DNA of 64,000 nt from Mastigamoeba balamuthi (lineage: Eukaryota; Evosea; Mastigamoebida; Mastigamoebidae), in the NCBI GenBank assembly GCA_902651635.1, contig CACRSC010000001.1:275272-339271 (forward strand), in the 5' to 3' direction. The position numbers and the translations under genes are program-made. Shown here piece after piece: positions 55,017 to 63,399 of this stretch (positions are counted from its first letter, which is position 1; the number at the start of each line of letters is the position of its first letter). The notes under the pieces were generated by a model. It saw only the letters and a list, made by a program, of their open reading frames with translations. It did no database searches and was not told where the DNA came from.

Positions 55017-56174
55017 ATGTCTGGGCAGCAGCAACAGCAGCAGTGGGACCTCATCCTGCAACTCGCGACGCAGACGCACGCGGCGCGGATCGTCGAGTAC
55101 CACTCGAAGCCGTGTGGGCCGCTGCCCGCGGGCCTGTGCGAGAGCGTCCACGAGCCGGGGCCCCACACGAACCGCCGCGGCCCGCTGCTGGCGCACCTGC
55201 ACCGCGTCCTGTGGTCCCCGCCGGCGGTCGCGCGCTGGCTCTCGACATGCACGCCGCTCTCCCGTGTCGTCCAGCGCGCCTACTGGGTCGTGCCCGGCCA
55301 GTCGTGCCCCACGCTCGCCGAGGCCGTCGCCAGCGCCGCCCGCGCGCGTCCCGCGCAGTGCAGCGGCGGCTCCGCGTCGTGCCGCGTGTTCTGCTACCCG
55401 AGGGCCGAGGAGGCCAGCGCCGTCGGGGCGCTCGAGGCGGCGGGCGTCGAGTGCTCGCGCGACGGGGCCGGCGAGTGCGTGGCGATCGTGCGGGCGCCCG
55501 AGAGCGGCGAGTGGCTGTGGGCGTGGTCGCCGCTGGCGTGGCAGTACGTGCCCTCGCCGACGCAGGAGGCCCGCCACGCGGACGCCGTCGCCCGGGCGGT
55601 CCACAAGCTCGACGAGGCCCTGCGCGTCGCCGGGCTGCTGCCCTGGACCAACGACGCGCAGCTCGGGGCGCCCGGGGCGTCGCAGTCGTCGCCGTCGCAG
55701 GCGCTGCAGTGGGCGCTGGACATCGGGGCGGCGCCCGGGGCGTGGACAGGCCTGCTGGCGCCGGTGTGCAGCGCCGCCGGGGGCGGGGTCATCGCGGTCG
55801 ACCCCGCGGAGCTGTCCCCCGCGGTGGCGGCGATGCCGGGCGTGCACCACGTGCGCAAGCTCGCGCAGGAGGCGTCGCAGGACATCGAACGGATCACGGG
55901 AGGGCGCAAGGTCGACCTGCTCGCCAGCGACGCCAACGCGCACCCCGCCGAGTTCGCGCCGGTGCTCAGGGAGCTCGTGAGCAGGCACCTGAGGCCCGGG
56001 GGCGTCGTCGTGCTCACGCTCAAGTTCCGGGGGCTGGGCCGCGAGCGCGCGGACGCCGCTGCCAACCTCGACGCTGCGTTCACGGGCGTCGTGCAGTCGC
56101 CCAGCACGCTGGTCTGGCTCATCGCCGGCACCGAGCACGAGCGCACCTACATCGCCAGGACGCCGCTCGCGTAG
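55017..56174 (+). CDS. FtsJ-like (RrmJ/RlmM type) SAM-dependent methyltransferase
   Basis: Single exon of 385 residues. The C-terminal half carries an FtsJ-type Rossmann fold: ALDIGAAPGAWTGLLAPVCS (SAM motif I), GGVIAVDPAEL (motif II acidic), LLASDANAHPAEF (catalytic Asp region) and LRPGGVVVLTLKFRGLG (catalytic Lys). The N-terminal ~220 residues include a THUMP-like or RlmM-like region (YWVVPGQSC, WAWSPLAWQYV). The layout recalls bacterial RlmM (23S rRNA Cm2498) and related eukaryotic enzymes. The RNA substrate is unknown. The ATG at 55017 precedes a Q-rich start. The conserved K-D-K tetrad cannot be fully verified without alignment. Confidence 0.78.
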   Translation: MSGQQQQQQWDLILQLATQTHAARIVEYHSKPCGPLPAGLCESVHEPGPHTNRRGPLLAHLHRVLWSPPAVARWLSTCTPLSRVVQRAYWVVPGQSCPTLAEAVASAARARPAQCSGGSASCRVFCYPRAEEASAVGALEAAGVECSRDGAGECVAIVRAPESGEWLWAWSPLAWQYVPSPTQEARHADAVARAVHKLDEALRVAGLLPWTNDAQLGAPGASQSSPSQALQWALDIGAAPGAWTGLLAPVCSAAGGGVIAVDPAELSPAVAAMPGVHHVRKLAQEASQDIERITGGRKVDLLASDANAHPAEFAPVLRELVSRHLRPGGVVVLTLKFRGLGRERADAAANLDAAFTGVVQSPSTLVWLIAGTEHERTYIARTPLA

Positions 56175-56323
56175 TGCTCTGGTGGAGGGCGGGCCCCGCG
56201 TACCCCGAAAGAGAGACCCGAATGGAACTCACTCGTGTGGCATACAGCCTTGAACGACACCCGCACGAACCCGAACGTACCGCCGGACTTGCGTGTCTCT
56301 TGAAATTGAATCTAGATTTTTCT

Positions 56324-56333
56324 CCCGCCAAAA
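56324..56333. promoter_or_regulatory. E2F-like CCCGCCAAAA motif just upstream of CH-domain gene
   Basis: CCCGCCAAAA ends 20 bp before the ATG at 56353, within a T-rich stretch. Same core as the site at 45410-45420. Match only, function unproven. Confidence 0.22.
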
Positions 56334-56352
56334 TTGCTCCCGAAGGCGCCGA

Positions 56353-57920
56353 ATGGCTCTGCTCTACGCGCCTGAGCAGCGGGCGCTGCTCTACTGGCTC
56401 AACACGCTGCCGCGGCCGTCCTGCCTTCTTGCCTCGTCGGTGCTGGATGTCCCCGGGGCCCTGGGTGACGCTGTGGAGCACCTCAGGCTCGGCGTGTCCT
56501 CTCCCGCTGCTGCCGACGTCTCCCCGTCGCGCCTCTACGTCGAGCAGCGCAACCGCCCGCCCCCCACCGTGTCCGCCATCGCGCGCGTCCTGGAGGACCT
56601 GCTGGCCGAGCCCTGTCTTCGGGGCCGTGAGCCCCAGTGCGTTACCTGCGCCGGGGCCGCGCAGCGCATCTTCGAGGGCGACCCGGAGACGTGCTGCGCT
56701 GCACTGGCCCTCTTGCGCTACTGGGCTGGCCAGGGCCCAGCCCCCTCTGCCACAGATGCCGCGTCCATGTCTCCCTTTGCGTCGCCTGTGCCGTGGACTC
56801 CGGGCCGCAGGAGCTGTGTTGCGCCTCCTCCTCCTCCCTCTGCCGTCTCCGTCGATACTCTGACGTCGAGCTCAGCTCAAGAGCTCTGGCCGCAGCGCAG
56901 CGGCGTCTCTGGAGCTCAGCGGGGGAACCGGGTGCCGCTGTGGTGGGCTCTCGTTCGCGCCAGAGGACGGCGAGCAGTCGCACACTGCGTGCGTCGATCC
57001 CTTCGAGGGGATCTCGTTCTCCAAAGGGGCCGACGACGACCCCGTGCTCTGCGGCGACGAGGGCGATGTGCCGACCCTGGGACTTGACATGGACCTATGC
57101 GCCGTGTCGCCAGCCGAATTCGTTCGTCAACAGCGCCCGGCCTCGCACTCAAAACGGCATTGCAGGACGCAGCGATGAGACTGATAGAGGCTGTCGACCT
57201 GCCAATAACTCCACTGAGCACAGGGCTCGTCGAGGCATCCCGCGAACTTGCAGACCAGTTCTCGACAGGCACGGAAGATGGCGCCACTCCCCTGGCTCAC
57301 TCTCCTGCGCAGGTGTCAAGCTCTGCCAGGTGCTGGAGAAGCTCGAGAACGAGAAGGTGCCCTGCGTCGACAGAAAGCCGACGAGGCCCGCGGCAATGAT
57401 CCACAACATCGACAAGGCCTTCGAGGTGCTCAGGAGGCGTCCCCAGATGCCCCTCAGGCACCTCTCCGACGCCCGCGCCATCAAGGACGCCGACCCCGTC
57501 GCCACTATCGGCCTCCTCGCGGACATCTACAACGCCTACAAGCCGCTGCCCATGCCCCGCAGACTTCCCCCCAAGAGGGCCGCCAAGAGCCCTGCCCCGA
57601 CGCTCGACCCGGAGGACCCACCGACGTTCTGGGCCCCGGGAGAGCTACAGATACGCCAGTGGTTGCTCGACCGCGGCGTCGCGATGCGCGAGCCCAACGG
57701 CGTCGAACTGTGCAGAGCCGCGGGCTGGGTGCTCGGAAGGGAGCTTGCCATACCGCACCCGACCCCGAGGGGCCCTGCGGAGGCTGTACAGAACGTCCGG
57801 TTTGCCCTGTCGTGCCTTCGGGACTGCCCGCAGGTTCCAACAGCGCTGCTCAGTGTCGCTCCTGCGCGCTTCCTCGCACGGGTACGCCCGCCCCTTTTGC
57901 AACTGGTGGGGTCCGACTAA
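56353..57920 (+). CDS. Calponin-homology (CH) domain protein
   Basis: Four exons, 56353-56817, 56876-57121, 57166-57268 and 57313-57920, encode 473 residues; the four lengths sum to a multiple of three. The first exon has an ALLYWLNTLPRPSC start that resembles a CH-like helix and Cys pairs (CVTCAGAAQRIF). The C-terminal half is CH-like: STGVKLCQVLEKLENEKVP, KPTRPAAMIHNIDKAFEVLR, RRPQMPLRHLSDARAIKDAD and TIGLLADIYNAYK. A second partial CH-like unit follows (IRQWLLDRGVA, NGVELCRAAGWVLGRELAIP). CH domains bind actin or microtubule-associated partners. The third intron (57269-57312) uses a GC donor, CAG|GCACGG, and joins TG to VKLCQVLE. Exact CH subtype unknown. Confidence 0.78.
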
Positions 57921-58061
57921 TGAACCCACAGAACACGGTCTCCCTGTGGCAGCTGCTGGCCTGCATAAAGCAAGTACTTTCTCGGACGTTGTCGTAGGTG
58001 TTTCAGTCGGGCGTTGAGCCAAAATAAACAATTGAGCGATGTAGCAACTCACTTGTATTCT

Positions 58062-58657
58062 CTAGTTGCTTGGCGCGCGATTGCCACGTGACTCAATAGA
58101 GTTGTAGTCGTCGGGCTTACTGGGTAGCACCCAGAAGCAGGCGACGCTGACAACAAACATCACACCCGCGTCGACACATATCGCAGTAGCCAATGCAGGG
58201 ACAGTGTGCCGAAACCACGACGGGGCGCCCTTGGATCCGCAGTAGTCCTCCGTGTGTGCAGCTAGGCCCCAGAGAACCGCACTCAGCGTGCAGTGAAGCA
58301 CCGCGGCAAGTACCACAGCGCCCTGAGCCACGATGCAAGCGGCTTTTCCTTGGCTCGCTGTCAGACACCGCAAAGAGAAAATGAGGCGACTCACTGCTGG
58401 GACCGGTCCACTGAGCGGTCCTGAGAGAGACGACCATGGACGCCACTGAGCACGCTGCAGCGAGGCGCGAAGGCGATGGAGAAAGGGAGGGTGAGCTTCG
58501 CGAAGAACTCGGCGATTCCATCGTCACGACAGACGGAGTAGATCATCTCAGGTACGTCCTCAAAGGCAGACAGCTGCGCAAACAGCGCAGGGACCGTGAG
58601 GAGCACGAGCACGATACGGGTGATCCCCAGGCAGAGAACAACTCTGCGCGCGCCCAT
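58062..58657 (-). pseudogene. Four-TM membrane protein, tandem copy 1, frameshifted
   Basis: This copy is closely related to the gene at 59146-59742. Both share RRVVLCLGITR, TLPFSI, CSVxSMVVSLRTAQW, VLHC, EDYCG/GDYCG, GAPSWFR and the LPSKPDDYN end. Copy 1 is read in three pieces: residues up to FSIAFA, then a shift, then ..LAAACSVASMVV... A 2-bp deletion relative to copy 2 near 58464-58468 (GAGGCGCGAAGG versus GAGGCACGCGAAGG, plus strand) breaks the frame. An intron of 37 nt (58358-58394, GTGAGT...ACAG) follows. So this is a pseudogene unless the deletion is an assembly error. Four TM helices are predicted in the intact form. Function unknown. Confidence 0.72.
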
Positions 58658-59145
58658 CTGCTGCTTGCCTTCTATCCGGCGGTTTTCGGAGAGTGAGTCG
58701 TGAACTGTTGATGCAGAATCTTGCAAGGCGCACACCTCATCGGTCCGCACCTCTGTTTCATCTTTTTTCCTTGTTAATTTCGGGAAGCCACTGCTACTAA
58801 TTTCCGCAAATGTCCTTTTGCCGAACCACTCACGAGCTACACCTGAGCACTGCGGCGGGTCAGCGAAGTGCTTGCGGCACGGGACACTACAACGATAGTG
58901 CAGATCCGCCAGTGGCAGCTCTACCTCCAAATTTTTAATGACTCAATGCCGCTCCTGTGCTCCTCCTCGCGCGGGTTTGCCCCTCACTGCTCAATGGATA
59001 ATTAATAACCATCAGCGCGCGGTCTCTCTGTGACTTATAGTCCTGCACAAACAAATGAAAGTTCTGGGACACACTCGCAGGCTGTGTCCAATGAATGTGA
59101 GATAATCCACAGACATTTGGGACCCAAAACAAACAACTTCATTAT
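58658..59145. other. Spacer between tandem membrane-protein copies
   Basis: 488 bp of lower GC. An open stretch upstream of copy 1 shows no conserved feature. No gene recognised. Confidence 0.45.
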
Positions 59146-59742
59146 CTAGTTGCTTAGTGCACATTTGCTACGAGCTTCAACGGTGTTGTAGTCGTCGGGC
59201 TTACTGGGCAGCACCCAGAAGCACACGACAGCGACAACAAACATCACACCCACATCAGCACAGATAACAGGTGCCAACACAGGGACGGAACGCCTGAACC
59301 ACGAAGGGGCTCCTTCGGGGCCGCAGTAGTCCCCCATGTGTTCAGTCATGCCCCACAGAACCGTACTCAGCACACAGTGCAGTATAGCGATCAGGACCAC
59401 AGTCCCCTGAGCCGATACACAAGCGGCCCTTCCTGATACGGTGTCAGCCCGGAAAAGGAACGAATACAACTCACTGCAGGGACCACTCCACTGGGCGGTC
59501 CTGAGAGAGACGACCATGGACACCACTGAGCACGCGGCAGCGAGGCACGCGAAGGGGATGGAGAAAGGAAGAGTGAGCTGCGCCCAGAACACGGTGATGC
59601 CATCGTCATGACAGACAGAGTTGATCATCTCAGGGATGTCCTCAAAGACAGACAGCTGTGCAACCAGTGCTGGGATCATGAGAAGCACGAACACGGTCCG
59701 AGTGATCCCCAGGCAGAGAACAACCCTGCGCACGTCCATCAT
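59146..59742 (-). CDS. Four-TM membrane protein, tandem copy 2
   Basis: 198 residues if unspliced. Predicted TM helices: VVLCLGITRTVFVLLMIPAL, FACLAAACSVVSMVVSL, GTVVLIAILHCVLSTVLWGM and VPVLAPVICADVGVMFVVAV. The C terminus is LPSKPDDYNTVEARSKC. A 42-nt stretch at 59433-59474 has perfect donor (GTGAGT) and acceptor (TATCAG) signals at the position of the copy-1 intron. Because 42 is a multiple of three, retention keeps the frame; spliced length would be 184. Family not recognised (tetraspan-like topology, but no CCG motif). The start is MMDVRRV. Confidence 0.78.
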   Translation of the reverse strand: MMDVRRVVLCLGITRTVFVLLMIPALVAQLSVFEDIPEMINSVCHDDGITVFWAQLTLPFSIPFACLAAACSVVSMVVSLRTAQWSGPCSELYSFLFRADTVSGRAACVSAQGTVVLIAILHCVLSTVLWGMTEHMGDYCGPEGAPSWFRRSVPVLAPVICADVGVMFVVAVVCFWVLPSKPDDYNTVEARSKCALSN

Positions 59743-60223
59743 AGTGCGTCCTGTATAGGTTCTGTGTAGTTTTGCGAATGTGAAGCAAACGGTGGATATT
59801 TAATGCCTAACCGCAGGCTGTGGCGTGGCGCACTGTAAGATCTCGCACCATTGTTTCTCACTTTTTCCCGAGGGGTTCTGCCACAACAACGAACTGCGTA
59901 CAGTACGTTATTGCCCATTGATTAAAAAGCCACGGGACAACTGTTCCACACAGAAGCGCATCACTCCGGCCGACACGTGCACTGCACCATTTTGGCAGAG
60001 AAAAGTCAGATTTCTCATAGATACTCCAGGGATATTAGCGGATTTCCCGTCATGCTCAGCACATGAGGGCACGGCGCGGCGCTTCGTTGATTTCCATCGA
60101 ATTTCATTGAGAAATACAAGAATTCCACGCACGGGGACCTCGTGGGCGTTTCGCCTCTCGGGCCCCAAACGCACACGGATGAGCATGGGCGGTGAAAAAA
60201 TCTTGCCACGTGTAAGAAAAACC
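59743..60223. other. Low-GC intergenic/transposon border
   Basis: About 480 bp with no gene recognised. It probably includes the left edge of the transposon cluster; terminal repeats were not found by eye. Confidence 0.45.
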
Positions 60224-60330
60224 ACAAAAACCACACATGGCGGATGTTGAGGACCTCCTGCTCCTACTTGCCCGCTCTGCTTCGCTTCGCTCCACTCCGC
60301 TCCACTCCGCTCCGGCCTCCACCAACCCTC
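60224..60330 (+). mobile_element. 5' fragment of a PIF/Harbinger-like element (copy A), plus short tandem repeat
   Basis: About 45 bp starting AACCACA...CACATGG and including GGATGTTGAGGACCTCCTGC is nearly identical to 61650-61705, which begins another element. Both would encode MADVEDLLLLL/MVDVEDLLLLL. After that the copies diverge, so copy A is truncated. A CTCCACTCCG-type tandem repeat follows at about 60285-60318. Confidence 0.6.
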
Positions 60331-60446
60331 CGCACACTCTGGCCTGCTTTGACGTGGCCACCTCAGATTGTGACGACATTTGATATTGACCTGAGATACA
60401 AGATTTTATTTCAGAGGGTGCCCTTTAATTCCTGTTTTTCACGAAC

Positions 60447-61258
60447 ATGGAGGGAAACACTGCAGAGGTGTGGCGCGAGTGCTGTGAGGCAGCCAAGGAG
60501 ACATTCTCTGATCACGATGGACTGGACTTCCCGGGCTCACAAGATGGAGCACTAGTTCTGTCCCAGGAGGCACAGGAGGCAGAGAGGATTGTGGCAGCAT
60601 GCCGGCATGTAGGAGAGGCATTTCTCAGGTTTCTCGAGGAGCACTCAAAGAAGCTGGCAACCCACAAGAAGAAGCAGGCCAAGGTGTTCACAGTCTTAGA
60701 TGTTCAGTGTGTTTTCATAGAGCTGAAGGGCGAGGGGGCTGACCTCTGGAACAAGCTGCTCTTCCTCTGTGGCATCTTCTCATTGGAGTGCATGGCCAAG
60801 GTCACTGCACTTCAGTTTGAGAATGTCACATGCTATGATGACCAGGAGGAATACAACATTGTGTTGACCTGTTGCAAGACAGACAAAGAAGGACAAGGTT
60901 CAGGACTTCTGGTTTCTGTACACAGTCTACAGCATCTCTGTCACAGCACTATTTGACATCTATGGTGAGCAGTGCACAGGAGAGATGCATTATGGGGGTG
61001 GTGCTGTTCACTGAATGGAAAGGGCTTCACGGAGAAGGCACTTTGTCTGTCAACGTGCCATGAGGTCACAAAGGTCATGGCATAGCAGCTTGGACTGTCT
61101 GATCCAGACAAGTACACGGGGCACAGTCTACGTGCCACTGGCACCATGCTCATGGCTGATCACAGTGCAACTGATGAGGATCTGATGTGTGCTGGTCATT
61201 GGCACTCACTCTCCGCCATGGGCAGCTACATAAGGAAGTTTAAGACATGGAAGAAGTG
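60447..61258 (+). mobile_element. Degenerate Crypton-like tyrosine recombinase
   Basis: Pieces in three frames make one protein. Piece 1 (60447 to ~60895) begins MEGNTAEVWREC and contains KKKQAKVFTVLDVQCVF, LFLCGIFSLECMAKVTALQF and a KTDKEGQG strand. Piece 2 (FWFLYTVYSISVTALFDIYG) is one frame off. Piece 3 (about 61010-61258) has TEKALCLSTCHEVTKVMA (stop) QLGLSDPDKYTGHSLRATGT, then AGHWHSLSAMGSYI. The C-terminal signature HxxR (HSLR), GHW and the terminal Tyr (SYI) are those of tyrosine recombinases, and YTGHxxRxT...GxW is typical of Cryptons. The first catalytic Arg (usually GLRxSEL) is not seen. Frameshifts and a stop make it a dead copy. DIRS-type origin is an alternative. Confidence 0.72.
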
Positions 61259-61649
61259 ACAGGCAGAGCTGGTCATGGGTGAGACCATGTGTGCTGCAGC
61301 TGGCATGACACCAGTGCAGGCCGGGGCAGCAGTGAAGGCCATGCTAGCACCTGTGATGCTGTCAGGGGTAGCAGAGGCAGTGTCAATGAGAGAGGCAGCT
61401 GTAAAGGAGAAGATGCCAGTGCCAGCACCTGTAGCAGTGCTGAAGGAACCCGTGCTGAAGGCAAAGTATGTCATTTACAGTGGGATATTCTCCAACTGCT
61501 CTTTCACTATTTGAGCATGTGCTCCTCCCATCCTGTGCGATCTTGCACCATCCCACTCACCTGGGCACCATCCGAGATAAATACTGCATAATCTCGGGTC
61601 GAGATTATCTTGCCTTCTGCAAACAGCAAAAAAGGGCACCCACTTGATA

Positions 61650-62732
61650 TAAACCACAATAATCACACATGGTAGATGTTGAGGACCTCCTGCTCCTACT
61701 CATCCTCAGCATTGTACTGGGCAAGGAGCAGTCAACACAACTCTGTTGCACATCTGTCCCACACCTGCCATCCTATGCTATCACACACCTGCTCTGCATG
61801 GACAATGACATGGACTGCCAGACGTTCCTTCACCTCAACCGATCCACATGGCCCAAAGTGCTCTCTGCCTTTGGGCCATTGTGGCATGCAATGCTCATCA
61901 CAGGCATCAGTGGGGTGAATGTCGCGTGGTGAGCTCTCATTGCACAACATACTCTGGCCCTGGTTCTGTGCTATGTTGCTGTAAATGTATTCTGCAATGA
62001 TCTCGTACTCCACTTTGGTGTCTTGTCAGCAGCATCTCATGCTATCTCATACTTGGTCTTGATCTGCTGCCTCAGGTGCTTAATCAGATCCCAGAGGCAC
62101 ATGTCTCATTTCCAACTGTCCTACTGTAAACACAGCCAGGTTTGAAATACCTACACAATTTCCTATTTAAATCCTTCTTACACAGACCCTGACCTGCCTG
62201 CAGAGAGTGGAGTTGTACTGTTGCTGTATGTGCCCCTTGTGTTCATGGCTGCTTTGGCTTCATTGATGGCATGGTCATTGCAATCTTGAATCCACAAGAC
62301 CCAGACATTCAGAACAGCTACTACACGGTATGAATGAGGTCGTGGTAGTTAAGTGTCTCTTCGTTTTCAGTGCCAATGGCTGTATCATTGAATAGGCTTG
62401 GCACAAAGCATGATGCACGCCTCGTATCTGAGTCATTACTGCCTGACATGCTTGCAGCCCTTCCAGATGACTTATACCTTGCAGGGGATATTGCCTTTCC
62501 TGCATCCTCACACCTTGTGCACCCTATCAGCAAGCCTGAGAAGCATGGAATCCCTGACATGCTGCAGAACGAGATGTTGATGCTCAACATCATCATCTTC
62601 CAAATCCGAGTTGCTGCAGAATGGGGACTTACCAGCCTCAAGAATGCCTTTCAGGTACTCAAAGGCCCAATGTTAGGCTGCCTCATGAAGCAACAGAGGA
62701 TCTTTGCCTCTGTGGTTGTCTTCACAACTTGA
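61650..62732 (+). mobile_element. PIF/Harbinger-like DDE transposase, degenerate (copy B)
   Basis: The start at 61669 reads MVDVEDLLLLLILSIVLG and continues with a short N-terminal part. The catalytic core is in two other frames: GFIDGMVIAILNPQDPD with SYYTGMNEVVVVKCLFVFSA (first Asp, near 62255-62370), then LAGDIAFPASSHLVHPISKP (second Asp) and FQIRVAAEWGLTSLKNAFQV (Glu). This DDE layout (DG..I, GD.AFP, R...E..F..LK) is typical of the DDE_Tnp_4 superfamily of PIF/Harbinger. Frame changes and stops mean it is inactive. Terminal inverted repeats and target-site duplication were not identified. Confidence 0.72.
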
Positions 62733-62794
62733 GGCCACGTGTAATGGAATTAAATCAGATTGCTACTGTTTTCCGGAGTTATTAAGTATAGAGA

Positions 62795-63130
62795 TGTCAG
62801 TGGTGAGGGATGAGAGGCAACAGGAAACGGGTGACAGGTGACAGGTGACGGGTGACAGTCAATGAGCAATGGGCGATGGGTGACAGGCGACAAGTGATGG
62901 GTGACAGGTGATGAGCGATGAGCAATGAGCAATGGGCAATGAGTGACAGGTGATGGAAGATTGGCAATGAGCAATGGAAGACAGGCAATGAGCAATGGAA
63001 GACAGGCAATGAGCAATGGAAGACAGGCAATGAGCGACAGGTGACAGGCAATGAGTGATGGGTGACAGATGAAGGGCAACAGGTGACAGGTGATGGATGA
63101 TGAAGTGATGTGACAGGTGACGTGATGGGC
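62795..63130. repeat. Minisatellite of GTGACAGG / GCAATGAGCAATGGAAGACAG units
   Basis: About 330 bp of degenerate tandem repeats. One 21-bp unit, GCAATGAGCAATGGAAGACAG, is repeated at least three times in a row (about 62963-63028). Shorter GTGACAGGTGA-type units fill the flanks. Lies between the Harbinger-like and mariner-like remnants. Confidence 0.85.
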
Positions 63131-63399
63131 AAGTGCATGTACTGAGATCAGGGAAAAGGCTTCGAGGGGTACTCTACCAGCTACTGCTGGGAGAGCTGAG
63201 TGGGCTGCCAAATGATGTACACGATGCCAGGGCTGATCTTCTGCCAGAGTTCCTGATCCTGTCTCGAATGGGGTTAGAATGCTGTGTGGAGATCTCAGGA
63301 TGTGCTGAGTGTATGCCTTTGTGGTATCACAGCAAGCAGACACCATGAAGCAGTGCAAGAACGTCTCTGTGAAATCCCCAGTGCTGACACTGTGACCAC

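Noticed and set aside
53912-56863. A 983-codon open frame spanning several genes on the plus strand
   Set aside because: It overlaps the MPPED-like and FtsJ-like genes in another frame, is extremely Arg/Ala/Gly-rich and has no family features. High GC suppresses stop codons in shadow frames.
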